In this document: piece by piece, positions 26,158 to 36,300 of the stretch
Numbering within the stretch: position 1 is the first letter of the stretch
How the letters are laid out: each line of letters begins with the position of its first letter
NCBI RefSeq assembly: GCF_021533215.1
Contig: NZ_JAJNKA010000002.1
Span: 106,001-170,000, forward strand
Source: Portibacter lacus
GTDB taxonomy: Bacteria; Bacteroidota; Bacteroidia; Chitinophagales; Saprospiraceae
DNA: 64,000 nt
Direction of reading: 5' to 3'
Notes under the pieces: model-generated
What the model saw: the letters and a program-made list of their open reading frames with translations, nothing else
Told to the model about the DNA's origin: nothing
The model's database searches: none
Made by a program: the position numbers and the translations under genes

Positions 26158-27363
26158 CTAATATAAGAATCCGAAAAGCCACAAAGGTATTTTATTTCCT
26201 GAACCTATCAATAAATCATCTGCAACAACATAAGAATTAGGAACACCTTCAAGCTGTGAAAAGTCCTTATTCATTCCTCCGATTTCGAATGTAAATTTAT
26301 CTTCCACTAAGAAATCTCCCTTCTTGCTAAGGTTTACTTGATGATCCACATTAATTTGATTCAGAAAAAAGGTCTCTCTTAATGTACCAATATTCACATT
26401 GCGCTGCGACAAAAAAGATAAGTTACAATTCTGAAGATAGATTTTCCCAGGCTTACTCAGGGCCGAATATGACTTCCCAGCATCCCAAAGCAGATTCAAT
26501 ATCGATGCCTTTTCTAAGTAATGAAGATAGGATGTCAATGTTGCTCTATTCAATTCCAGGCTTCCAGCCAACTTAGAAATATTAGGCTGGTAAGGTACTT
26601 GAGTACTTAGTATATAGATCAATTTCCTAACCTTTGCAACCTTAGAAATATCGGTATTCATCAAATAAGGAATATCACTTTCCAGAATCAGATTCAACAC
26701 ATTCCCTAACTTCTTATGGTAGTTCTGCTTGCCTTCCAAGTAAAAAGGATAATATCCATACTTAACATAATCCGAAAGCAACATGGTCGGCTTAATTTCC
26801 TTCACGATGTCATGTGCAATATCGACATGATAATCCATGATATCCCATAGACTACATCTTTGATAATTAGAATTATTTTCAATGTTGATGTACTCTCTAA
26901 ATGATAAACCAGGAATATTAACCGTTATACTTCTTCTACTCAGATCAGCATTTCCTTGTTGTACTTCTAGAATAGAAGATCCAGAAGCGACCACTGAATA
27001 AGGTTTTAACTTGTCATATATATTTTTTAGTTCGATGCTCCAATTCTCGTATTTATGAATTTCATCGATAAATAAGTGTGTGCCTCCACTATTAAAATGG
27101 TACTTAGCAATGTCAATTAATTTGTATTGAGAGACGACTAAGTCATCCATAGAGATGTAAAGTGCCCTTGGGTCAGTGCCAAATTTCTCCTTTATGTGTT
27201 GCAAAATCAAAGTTGTCTTCCCAACACCACGAGGTCCCAAAATAAAGGTAAGCCGATCATTCCAGTCAATATCATCAATAATTAACCGTCTAAATCTGGG
27301 ATTTAGAAATGCGAGTGAGTTTTGATGCTCGGTTAATACATTTTCCATATTTGCTTGTTGCAT
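26158..27363 (-). CDS. AAA ATPase with DUF4143 C-terminus, behind a palindrome array
   Basis: From the ATG at 27363 (MQQANMENVL) the protein has 401 residues. The ATG at 27348 is an alternative; one at 27411 would translate through the first palindrome. Features: Walker A GPRGVGKTT, Walker B THLFIDEIHK, sensor SGSSILEV, a helix-turn-helix-like region QPNISKLAGSLELNRATLTSYLHYLEK, and the C-terminal DUF4143 region with FLVEDKFTFEIGG. This is the same family as the mnmE cassette gene at 14057, though the sequences differ widely. Function of the family is unknown. The ModF-like gene follows after 3 bp. Confidence 0.9.
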   Translation of the reverse strand: MQQANMENVLTEHQNSLAFLNPRFRRLIIDDIDWNDRLTFILGPRGVGKTTLILQHIKEKFGTDPRALYISMDDLVVSQYKLIDIAKYHFNSGGTHLFIDEIHKYENWSIELKNIYDKLKPYSVVASGSSILEVQQGNADLSRRSITVNIPGLSFREYINIENNSNYQRCSLWDIMDYHVDIAHDIVKEIKPTMLLSDYVKYGYYPFYLEGKQNYHKKLGNVLNLILESDIPYLMNTDISKVAKVRKLIYILSTQVPYQPNISKLAGSLELNRATLTSYLHYLEKASILNLLWDAGKSYSALSKPGKIYLQNCNLSFLSQRNVNIGTLRETFFLNQINVDHQVNLSKKGDFLVEDKFTFEIGGMNKDFSQLEGVPNSYVVADDLLIGSGNKIPLWLFGFLY

Positions 27364-27383
27364 TACACAAATATATAGATTTT

Positions 27384-27526
27384 TGCTTAGTGCAGCAAGC
27401 ACAAATAGCATAATCGCTTATTACAACAAGCAATTATAGTATATTTTGCTTATTGCAATAAGCATTTTTAATATTTTTTGCTTATTAGACTAAGCATTAT
27501 ATAATTTTAAGTTTATTAAGCTAAAC
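27384..27526 (-). promoter_or_regulatory. Array of five palindromes with 31-32 bp period
   Basis: Five related palindromes are centred at about 27392, 27423, 27455, 27487 and 27518. The middle one, TGCTTATTGCAATAAGCA (27447-27464), is a perfect 18-bp palindrome. Its neighbours keep the TGCTTA/TAAGCA or GCTT/AAGC arms with one to three changes, and the outermost (27511-27526) is the weakest. Spacing of 31, 32, 32 and 31 bp is three helical turns, so all sites face the same side of the helix. The array lies directly upstream of the DUF4143 ATPase gene and fills the space to the rlmI side. Confidence 0.75.
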
Positions 27527-27606
27527 AAGTTAGGTCAATTAAAGTCTGAATAAAAAAACCTCCTACTCATTAATTATCCTTAATTTTACATCACAAATCC
27601 AATCCA

Positions 27607-28791
27607 TTGAGCAAGATCGCCTTTAAGGTTAAGAAGCAAGCAGAGAAATCTATTCTACAAGGTCATCCTTGGGTTTATGAAAATTCTATCGTCAAGCAAA
27701 ACAAGGAAGGCAAGGCTGGAGACATCGCAGTCATTTTCGATCAAAGACGAAATCAGTTATTGGCGATCGGACTTTATGATCCACAGTCTGTCATTCGAAT
27801 TAGAATCCTGCATAAAGGAAGTCCTGCAAACATCAATAAGGAATTCTTCAAAACAAAATTTAAAAGCGCACTTGACAAAAGAGGACCATTACTTTCGACG
27901 GAAACAACTGCTTTTCGATTAATCTACGGTGAAAACGATGGCTTAGCAGGATTGATCATAGATATCTATAATGGGATTGCAGTTGTGAAATTATATTCTG
28001 AAGTTTGGTTTCCATTTTTAGAAATGTTCCAAAGCATTCTAAGAGAACTACTCGATGTCTCAACAGTAATCTTACGATTGAATCGAATTCTCCAGCAGGC
28101 TAAAACTCCATTGAAAAATGGAGATGTTATCGGAGCAGCTTTAGAATCTGAAGAAGTTATTTTTACAGAACATGGATTGAAGTTTAAGGCCAATTTAATA
28201 AAAGGACACAAAACGGGATATTTCCTTGACCACAGACATAATCGGCTAAAAGTAAGGCATCTTTCTAAGGGCAAGCGTGTATTAGACATTTTTGCTTATG
28301 CCGGTGGGTTCAGTGTCAATGCACTTGCAGGTGGAGCGACTGAAGTAGTAAGCATAGATATCAGTGAGCAGGCATTAGCAATTGCTAAAGAAAATGCAAA
28401 GTTGAATTTTGAAAACCCACCTCATGTCACCATGGCGGTTGATGCATTTATAGGTATAAAGGAATTGCGTGCTGATGATCGTAGATTTGATCTGGTTATT
28501 GTAGATCCACCATCATTTGCTAAAAGTGAAGCTCAGATTCCAGGTGCAATAAAAAGCTATGATCGATTGGTTAGAGAGGTTTTGCCATTGGTTGCTAAAG
28601 GAGGAATTCTATTGATGGCAAGTTGTTCCAGCCGAATCGACAAAGAGACTTTTTACGATTTAGTCACCACAAATGTGGCGGATAACAATCGAAAATATAA
28701 AATTCTAGAAAAAACCGCTCACGACATCGACCACCCTGAAGGCATCAAAGAACTTTCGTACTTGAAATCGATATACCTTCAGTTGGATTAG
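27607..28791 (+). CDS. rlmI: 23S rRNA (cytosine-1962-C5)-methyltransferase RlmI family
   Basis: This 394-residue protein has an N-terminal PUA domain (GHPWVYENSI, 1-80), a linking domain, and a SAM methyltransferase domain with VLDIFAYAGGFSVNA, the DPPSFAKS motif and the catalytic-type Cys in MASCSS. Family members methylate C5 of C1962 in 23S rRNA. The start is a TTG at 27607; no in-frame ATG lies upstream, and the PUA domain begins within ten residues, so TTG is likely real. Its promoter must overlap or lie beside the palindrome array of the divergent DUF4143 gene. Confidence 0.93.
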   Translation: MSKIAFKVKKQAEKSILQGHPWVYENSIVKQNKEGKAGDIAVIFDQRRNQLLAIGLYDPQSVIRIRILHKGSPANINKEFFKTKFKSALDKRGPLLSTETTAFRLIYGENDGLAGLIIDIYNGIAVVKLYSEVWFPFLEMFQSILRELLDVSTVILRLNRILQQAKTPLKNGDVIGAALESEEVIFTEHGLKFKANLIKGHKTGYFLDHRHNRLKVRHLSKGKRVLDIFAYAGGFSVNALAGGATEVVSIDISEQALAIAKENAKLNFENPPHVTMAVDAFIGIKELRADDRRFDLVIVDPPSFAKSEAQIPGAIKSYDRLVREVLPLVAKGGILLMASCSSRIDKETFYDLVTTNVADNNRKYKILEKTAHDIDHPEGIKELSYLKSIYLQLD

Positions 28792-28980
28792 AAAAAATTA
28801 ACCGTATCACCTTAAATGACCCTCTGAATGTTTTTTTGACTTATACGTATCTTGATGACAGCACTTTTTCTGTGATGTCAGCAATTTTGATAGAGTAAAA
28901 TATATAACTTCCATGATCATTGATAGGCTGACTAGAGGTCAGACCATCAGATCATTCTACAAAAAAATCTCCACTATCCA

Positions 28981-29022
28981 CTAACACCTATCACCTATCA
29001 CCTATCACCTTTCACCTTTCAC
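28981..29022. repeat. Heptanucleotide tandem repeat (six units)
   Basis: Six consecutive 7-bp units of pattern CTATCAC, CTTTCAC or CTAACAC just behind the stop codon of the GH16 gene. The array is intergenic between convergent genes. It resembles the short tandem heptamers seen in some cyanobacterial genomes, but its role here is unknown. Confidence 0.85.
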
Positions 29023-29027
29023 CTAAT

Positions 29028-29876
29028 CTAACTTTTCTGATAAACCCTTACATAATCCACCTCCATTTGGGCAGGAAGCGACTCTGGATCTATGCCTTCA
29101 CGGCCACCCCAATTACCTCCATAAGCGATATTAAGAATCATATGAAATGGCTGATCGAAAGGCCATGCTTCTGACCCCGATTGCTCATTATCATATCGAA
29201 AAATTTCCAGGTCATCCACATAAAATCTTAATTGATTTTCTTCCCACTCTAAAATATAGTTGTGAAAAGTATCTTGAGCATCAGTTAACCTAACGCCTCC
29301 ATTCTTATGCGTATTCTTTAAGTGATTATACTTCAGTGTATGTATGGTTCCTATTAGAGAATCTGGATCAAAACCAACGTTCTCTAGAATATCAATTTCA
29401 CCACTATGTGGCCATCCCTTATACCTCTTTTCACTTGGAAGCATCCAGATCGCAGACCAAACACCTTTACCTTTCGGCAATTTCGCCCTCGTTTCAAACC
29501 GTCCATATTGCCAGTCACCCTTTCCTTTCGAAACTAATCTAGCTGAAGAATAATCTCTAGTCTCATATTTTTCTTGATGAACCTCGATAGTCAATTTCCC
29601 GTTATCAACTCTAGCATTCTCCGATCTCTTTTCAGTGTAATATTGAAGTTCATTGTTTCCCCATCCACACCCAGCAGGCTTATCACATGAATCACCTACA
29701 TCATAAGACCATTTCGTCGAATCAGGTAAACCCTCATAGTCGAATTCATCAGACCAAACCAACTCCCATGAAGCTTCAGTATTTTCAACTATATCCTTAA
29801 TTGATTCTTGTTTTTCAACACACTTCGTAAAAAGCATAAGTGTGGCTATCAATAAAAAGCTCATTCTTACAATCAT
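29028..29876 (-). CDS. GH16 endo-beta-glucanase (laminarinase-type) lipoprotein
   Basis: This 282-residue protein has a lipobox LFTKC (Cys19), then a single GH16 catalytic domain (about 35-280). The active-site motif GEIDILENVG supplies nucleophile Glu160, Asp162 and acid/base Glu165. WSDEFDYEGLPDSTKWSYDVG and GWGNNELQYYT are typical of bacterial laminarinases that cut beta-1,3- or mixed-linkage glucans by a retaining mechanism. Probably on the cell surface. Last gene of the sus operon, 11 bp behind the second GH16 gene. Confidence 0.93.
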   Translation of the reverse strand: MIVRMSFLLIATLMLFTKCVEKQESIKDIVENTEASWELVWSDEFDYEGLPDSTKWSYDVGDSCDKPAGCGWGNNELQYYTEKRSENARVDNGKLTIEVHQEKYETRDYSSARLVSKGKGDWQYGRFETRAKLPKGKGVWSAIWMLPSEKRYKGWPHSGEIDILENVGFDPDSLIGTIHTLKYNHLKNTHKNGGVRLTDAQDTFHNYILEWEENQLRFYVDDLEIFRYDNEQSGSEAWPFDQPFHMILNIAYGGNWGGREGIDPESLPAQMEVDYVRVYQKS

Positions 29877-29887
29877 TGTTATTATTT

Positions 29888-31066
29888 TTATTGATAAACT
29901 CTTACATAATCTACTAACATCCTTTGCGGGAAGACAGTAGTCTCATTCGGTGACCCTGGCCAATCCCCTCCAACAGCAACATTGAAAATAAAGAAAAATT
30001 CTTCATTGAATGGCCATGCATATTCTCCTAGATCTGCTGGTCTTATAATATGAAAAGATTTACCATCTACTAACCACTCAAGATAATCCTCTCTCCAAAT
30101 CATAGAAAAAACATGAAATTCCTCGCTAAACTTTTTACCACCAGAAAGAAATGTCGATTTAGTCAATGAGCCTTTATCACCAGGACTATTTCCGAAATGT
30201 GCTGTCCCATGTGCTATCTTAGGTTGACTACCGATTAATTCCATAATGTCTATTTCACCACATTTGGGCCAATCTACTTCTTGAAAATTCCCTCCAAGCA
30301 TCCACAGTGCAGGCCATATACCTTTCCCTTCCGGCAACTTAGCACGGATATCAATACGACCGTATTTCATTTCGTACTTGTCTTCAGTTTTCATTCTTGC
30401 CGAAGTGTAATTGCTTCCCTCAAAGTTTTCCTCTTTTGCTTCTATGAATAAATAACCAGCACTTACAAAGCTATTTTTAGCGTTATCAGTATAATTTTGC
30501 AACTCATTATTCCCCCAACCATTGTTTCCTGTTTCATGTGTCCAATAATCCGAATTGATATCATTCCCTAAGAAATCATCCTCCCACACACGCTCAAGTC
30601 CTTGATAGCTACTAGGCGCATCATATCCAGATCCATCTATTACAATCTCTGAATCATCATTTACAATAGTTAAGATTGCTTCTGTATTCAACAGCTCTCC
30701 ATAAAGTGGTTCCGAAAGTTGAATCCTAAATTTTTCATCTTGCTCTGAAACGATGTCATCTATAATATCTACATCAATCTGAACGACCGTGTCACCTGGA
30801 GAAAACATCACTTCTCCTTTTGCAGATACAAAGTCTAAACCTGCTTCAGCACTTTTATTTTCCATTTCAAGTAATTCGTACTTTACAGAAACAGGACTTG
30901 TATAAGCCCACGTTAGTCCAATCGAAATTGTTGCTGCTTCATTTTCAGCAAAAGAAGTATCGACAACCTTTATTCTAGGAAATTGAACAATATCGGTGAT
31001 GGTTTCTTCTTTATCACAAGCAGAAGCTATCAATATTAATAGGAATATATATAAGGTATTCTTCAT
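29888..31066 (-). CDS. GH16 glucanase lipoprotein with N-terminal Calx-beta domain
   Basis: This 392-residue protein has a lipobox ending at Cys17 (LIASAC). Residues 30-140 form a Calx-beta domain (DTSFAENEAATISIGLTW, EQDEKFRIQLSEP, AILTIVNDD) that likely holds the enzyme off the membrane. The GH16 domain (about 155-392) has the catalytic Glu271-Asp273-Glu276 in CGEIDIMELIG and GNNGWGNNELQNYTD. It is paralogous to the GH16 at 29028 and co-transcribed with it. The pair may split endo-cleavage of different linkages or chain lengths. Confidence 0.93.
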   Translation of the reverse strand: MKNTLYIFLLILIASACDKEETITDIVQFPRIKVVDTSFAENEAATISIGLTWAYTSPVSVKYELLEMENKSAEAGLDFVSAKGEVMFSPGDTVVQIDVDIIDDIVSEQDEKFRIQLSEPLYGELLNTEAILTIVNDDSEIVIDGSGYDAPSSYQGLERVWEDDFLGNDINSDYWTHETGNNGWGNNELQNYTDNAKNSFVSAGYLFIEAKEENFEGSNYTSARMKTEDKYEMKYGRIDIRAKLPEGKGIWPALWMLGGNFQEVDWPKCGEIDIMELIGSQPKIAHGTAHFGNSPGDKGSLTKSTFLSGGKKFSEEFHVFSMIWREDYLEWLVDGKSFHIIRPADLGEYAWPFNEEFFFIFNVAVGGDWPGSPNETTVFPQRMLVDYVRVYQ

Positions 31067-31077
31067 TGTTTTTTTAT

Positions 31078-31893
31078 TTATTCGGCACTAAAAAAGGTAA
31101 GAGTAAACCAACCAGTAGACCCCGTTCCGTCACATGGTTTATTAGGCGCTAATAAGACCATTTTTGTCTCACTTATCTCAAATACATCATAAGTAGGCCC
31201 TGAATCTTCAACTCCCATAAAAATTCCGTCTATAGAGATTCTATCCAATCCTTGCTCTCCTGAACCTGCAGAAAAAGACCAATTAATTTCAGCTGGTATT
31301 GGAAAATCATCTACATCAATGTAGCCTTGGCAAGCTGAAAAAGACGCTCCTCCATTGTTGTATTCTAGCGTTCCATCCTCATTAAAACACCACCTGTCAT
31401 CTGCTTGATTATCCGTGATGTCAGGTGAAGAGTACCATTCGCTTGAAAAAGGCGTAGGCCCTATAACCACACTTCCTGGCTCCCCTGACAAACGCCAGCA
31501 CTTAGTCGAGCAATCTTCATTTAACATTGCAAATTGGCATCCAGCAATATCTTGTTCAACAATAACCTCTTTCGAACTCACAGCAGTACCACTTCCGTCT
31601 GATGAAGAAACGTGCAACTTAATACCATAAGTCCCTTTCTTCGTAAACTGGACAGTATCCGACACCAACTTACTAGTCTGTGGAATACCATTCTGAAACT
31701 CCCATAACCTTGTAAAACTTCCACTTGACAAATCTGTAACAACAAAACTATTTGGATCGCCATCTACTTCTTCGATTGTAAAATCAGGCTTACTCGGCAG
31801 ATCGCCTTCTAAACCATAATCTATATTTTTAGCACATGAAATCGTCATCGTTAAAATGACAATACTCCAGATTATTTTTTTCATATCTTTCAT
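31078..31893 (-). CDS. PKD-domain surface lipoprotein of the sus operon
   Basis: The ATG at 31893 (MKDMKKIIWS) or 31884 is the probable start; a longer frame runs back into susD. The lipobox TMTISC is followed by a PKD-like domain (about 30-110: FVVTDLSSGSFTRLWEFQNG, DTVQFTKKGTYGIKLHV) and a second beta domain with CWRLSGEPGSVVIGP and YNNGGASFSACQGYID. This is the usual place and build of a SusE-like surface glycan-binding protein in laminarin loci of marine Bacteroidota. Spacing is 1-10 bp from susD and 11 bp to GH16. Confidence 0.85.
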   Translation of the reverse strand: MKDMKKIIWSIVILTMTISCAKNIDYGLEGDLPSKPDFTIEEVDGDPNSFVVTDLSSGSFTRLWEFQNGIPQTSKLVSDTVQFTKKGTYGIKLHVSSSDGSGTAVSSKEVIVEQDIAGCQFAMLNEDCSTKCWRLSGEPGSVVIGPTPFSSEWYSSPDITDNQADDRWCFNEDGTLEYNNGGASFSACQGYIDVDDFPIPAEINWSFSAGSGEQGLDRISIDGIFMGVEDSGPTYDVFEISETKMVLLAPNKPCDGTGSTGWFTLTFFSAE

Positions 31894-31894
31894 A

Positions 31895-33355
31895 TTAATA
31901 TCCAGGATTTTGTGAATAAACGCCATTCGACTTTGTTATCTCGAATTCAGGTATAGGAAATATTTCATGAACTCCTTTCACAAATCCATCCAATTCCGCT
32001 TCTGCTCGATCTGTTCTAACTAAATCATGAAATCGATGCCCTTCCATTCCTAACTCCACTCTACGTTCGTGATATATATTTTCTAAAGTTGCTTCTACTT
32101 CTTCCAAGCCAACTCTAGATCTAACTTGATTTAACGCAGTCTTTGCCGTTTCCAAATCACCAGTGTGAAAAGCAGATTCCGCAAGCATTAATAATACATC
32201 AGCATATCTTATCACCCTATCATTCATACCACCATTCGGAGCCGCATCACCGAAAGGTGCTTCTTCTGACTTATTGTTGAATGCTTTTCTATTGTAGTAG
32301 TTGTGTGGAAATCCACCAGTTGCATCTTTAGTAAATATGCCTCTATCTCCCATTTGATCTCCTTCTCTAAAAACAGTGAATGGCAACCTAGGATCATCTC
32401 CAAATTCATCTACTAAATCTTGAGTAGGAATATTAAAACCGAAGCCTTCAAATTGCCCCCTAGCTCTTTGGAAAATATTAGAAAACGTCCCTTCATTCGC
32501 ATTATTGCGTCCCCAGTTGCCACCCGATGCATTCATGTACTGAATTTCGAAGATGGAGCCTGAACTATTTTCTCCAGCTTCTGTAAATATGTATCCATAA
32601 TCTGATTCTAGAGCATATTCTCCGGAATTCACAATTGCTTCAGCTGCTGATTTTGCTTCCGCATATTTCTTTTGATAAAGGTATGACTTCGTTAATAAGG
32701 CTCCAGCCGCTCCTTTCGTGATTCGCCCTAAATCAGAAGCACTATATGCACTCTTTACAGGTAAAGCATTTATAGCATCTTGCAAATCTTTTTCAATAAA
32801 CGGCCATAATTCTGCTGGCGAACTCTGTGGAGTTGCATATTCTGACGGTGCTAAGACTCGATCTACTAAAGGAACATTTCCGAAAATCACCACCAGATTG
32901 TAATGAAACCATGCTCTAATAAACTTAGCTTCGCCCAATATCCTATTTTTGAGTTGCTCGTCCATTTCGATACCAGGAACCTTTTCCAAAACTTTATTAG
33001 CTCTATAGATCCCTTCATAATTCGCTTCCCATTCAGCCTGTAAATACTCTGTATTCGTTGGGCCTTCGAAATCTTCTAATTGCTTCAAAGTAAATTGATC
33101 ATTATCTCCTTCTCCTCCTTTCTCAGAGTCATCCGACATAATATCGCCCCAGAACCATCTGAAATGCCCCGCAGGTGTTAATTCAAATTGTAGTGTTGCA
33201 TATGCAGCATTGATCGCCGCAATGGCATCATCCTCGTTCTTGTAAAAACCTTCTTCTACTTCACCCACTAGTGGTTCTTTTTCTAGAAACCCTTTAGAGC
33301 AAGACAAAAAAGAAAAAAGTATCAGTACCGCTGAAATATATTTTACTTGTTTCAT
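31895..33355 (-). CDS. susD: SusD/RagB-family outer-membrane glycan-binding lipoprotein
   Basis: This 486-residue protein has a lipobox (FLSCSK, Cys20), N-terminal TPR-like helices (EGFYKNEDDAIAAINAAYATL, AEWEANYEGIYRANKVLE), LGEAKFIRAWFHYNLVVIFG and the C-terminal IRYADVLLMLAESAFHTG, NQVRSRVGL and ERRVELGMEGHRFHDLVR motifs. SusD forms the lid of the SusC pore and captures oligosaccharides outside the cell. The gene starts 1 bp after the susC stop codon. Confidence 0.96.
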   Translation of the reverse strand: MKQVKYISAVLILFSFLSCSKGFLEKEPLVGEVEEGFYKNEDDAIAAINAAYATLQFELTPAGHFRWFWGDIMSDDSEKGGEGDNDQFTLKQLEDFEGPTNTEYLQAEWEANYEGIYRANKVLEKVPGIEMDEQLKNRILGEAKFIRAWFHYNLVVIFGNVPLVDRVLAPSEYATPQSSPAELWPFIEKDLQDAINALPVKSAYSASDLGRITKGAAGALLTKSYLYQKKYAEAKSAAEAIVNSGEYALESDYGYIFTEAGENSSGSIFEIQYMNASGGNWGRNNANEGTFSNIFQRARGQFEGFGFNIPTQDLVDEFGDDPRLPFTVFREGDQMGDRGIFTKDATGGFPHNYYNRKAFNNKSEEAPFGDAAPNGGMNDRVIRYADVLLMLAESAFHTGDLETAKTALNQVRSRVGLEEVEATLENIYHERRVELGMEGHRFHDLVRTDRAEAELDGFVKGVHEIFPIPEFEITKSNGVYSQNPGY

Positions 33356-33356
33356 A

Positions 33357-36300
33357 TTATAATGTTAATTGTAAGCCCGCTAAAACCGTTCTTGACGAAG
33401 GATAAAAACCTCTATCAATTCCTATTTCCAGTGAACCTCGATTACCAATTTCAGGATCAAATCCTGAATAATTTGTAAAGGTTAGCAAGTTCTGTCCTGA
33501 AACATAAAATCTCAGTTTAGATACATTAACCTTATTCAACAATGACGCTGGCAATGAATATCCTAATTGAATATTCTTTAATCTTAGATACGAGCCATCT
33601 TCGATAAATCGATCTGAAACTCTATTATTATTATTCGGATCCGAAATACTAACCTTCGGTTCAAAATTAGAAGTTCCTGGACCCGTCCATCTCTCTAAAA
33701 TAGATGCCGGCCTGTTTCCTCCTATCTTATCATATCTTACAGAAGCGTTGAAAATTTCATTTCCGTAAACCCCTTGGAAGAAACCAGAAAAGTCAAACCC
33801 TTTATAGTTAACACTTCCATTAAATCCATAAATCATGTCTGGTGAAGGATTTCCGATGTAGGTTTTATCTTCATCATTGATGACATTATCATTATTTAGA
33901 TCTTTAAATCGGACATCTCCAGGACTTGTATTTGCATTTTGGAAAGCAGCTGATGCCACTTCCTCTGCAGTTTGAAATATCCCATCTGTTTCATAGCCAA
34001 AGAAGGAAGCAATAGGATGCCCAATGTCTGTTTTCGAAACAGCCCCTTGAACAAAGGTATTTCCCGAGAAAGTAGGATCTCCGCCTCCGAGAAAAACAAC
34101 TTCGTTTTTCAGAAAGGAAACATTTCCTCCGATTTCATAGCCAACCTCATTTATTGCTCCTCGATGCTGAGCTAAAAACTCAATTCCAGAATTTCTAATT
34201 TCACCGATGTTCCGAGTCGGCGCTGATGCACCTACGATACCTGGAATCGGTGCATTGTATAACATATCTTTCGTGTCCTTGATATATACATCAGAACTTA
34301 GGTATAATTTCCCATCCCATAATTCGACATCTACTCCAAGGTTACTTTGAATAGTTGTCTCCCACTGAAGATCAGGATTAGCAACAGTTAATGCGATGGC
34401 TCCATTTGTGATGTTTTGACCTGGGCCGAAAGTGTAATTCTGCCCATTTAACACCACGGAAGTAAAGCCATAATTTCCGATTCTATCGTTTCCATTTTTT
34501 CCCCAACTTGCTCTAAGTTTTAAAAGACTGATCGCGCTTACATTGAAAAATTCTTCTCGGTTGATCACCCATCCAGCTGAAACCGATGGAAAATATCCAA
34601 ACCTTTTGTTCGCTCCGAACTTAGAGGAACCATCAGCTCTGAAAGAGGCTGTTAATAAATAACGATCTTTGAAATCATAGTTAACTTTAGAAATGTAACT
34701 GAAGAATGTGTATTCATCAGCGGATTCATATGCAGACTGAGATCCTATCGGATCTACGGTATTAGAGATATACGCATCGTCTGGATCGTTAGAAGGTAGA
34801 TTGGTATTCGCCCCACCACTATATTCACCTCTATTATAATTAGCGGAAGTTCCAAATACAATTCCGATCTTGTGCTCTCCAAATGTATCATTATAGAATC
34901 CTAAATTTTCCCACTGCCAATTCTTCCAAGTATTATGACCGATAGAAACAGAGTTGACATTATTTTTTTCGGCTGTCGGTGCATCATTCGGACCTATTCC
35001 AAGATCAAAAAGAGGATTAAATCCATTGGCAACCGCGAAAGTAGCATCGACACTATAAGTAGATCTAAATTTCAGCTTATCGGAAAATTTAATTTCACCG
35101 TAAGTAGACCCAACTACTCGATTAGCTAGATATCTATTATAGGTATTTTCTATAGCATTCACTGGATTTCTTATATCGGTATCTACAAAATCAGAATAGG
35201 CATAAGTTCCATCAGGCTTCGTGACTGGTGTCAATGGATCCATATTTAAAGCCTGGATGATCGGAGAAGTGAATTCATTATTTTCAGGCAGGGTATTCCT
35301 AGAAAAATTAGTGAATCCAATATTCGCTCCGATTTTCATCCATGGCTTAACGTCGTATGACATGACTGCTCTTGCAGTGTATCTTTTAAATCTTGCTTTA
35401 TCTAATCCTACCACACCATCTTGTAAGAAGTATCCACCAGAAAGACCAACATTGAACCCTTCTCCACCGCCATTCATACTTAAGTTATGACTTAGAATCG
35501 GAGCATTCTGGAAAATGGCTTCTTGCCAGTCTGTACCTTCATTAAATATGGAAGGGTCTTGTAAATTCACAAAAGGTGCTGAGCCCGAATTGATGTAGGA
35601 CTCATTAGAAATAACTGCGTATTCTCTGGCATTTAATAAATCTAGTTTATTTGAAATGGCTTGATTTCCGTAGTAAGTATCATATGAAATGGTTCCACCT
35701 TGTTTCTTAGAGCCAGTTTTAGTGGTCACAAGAACAACACCATTAGCGGCTCTTGCTCCATAAATAGCTGCTGATGCAGCATCTTTCAAAACACTAATAT
35801 TTTCGATGTCATTCGGGTTCAAGAAATCCATTCCTTCCACGATGACCCCATCCACAACGTAAAGTGGATCACTATTCGTTATGGTTCCTGTTCCTCTTAC
35901 TCTTACGGTAAGGGCACTTCCAGGTGAACCTGAGTTTTGTGTAATCTGTACGCCAGCAGTTCTCCCTTGAATGGCTTGTTCTATTCTCAGAACTGGTGTA
36001 GATGCAATTTCTTCAGCTGAAACGGTAGAAACCGCACCACTGATATTACTTCTTTTTTGGGTTCCATAGCCTACTACGACTACTTCATCCATAAGATTAG
36101 CATTTTCAGATAAAGTAACTTGAATTTCACTCAATCCATTCAAACTAATCTCTTGTTCTTGCATTCCTATGTAGGAAACGATAATCGATGTATTCTTATC
36201 CGAAACTTCGAGGCTGAAGCTTCCATCTATATCGGTAATTGTCCCTGTCGATGTTCCTTTTTCCAGGACATTGGCACCAATTAAGGTGATCCCTTCTGTG

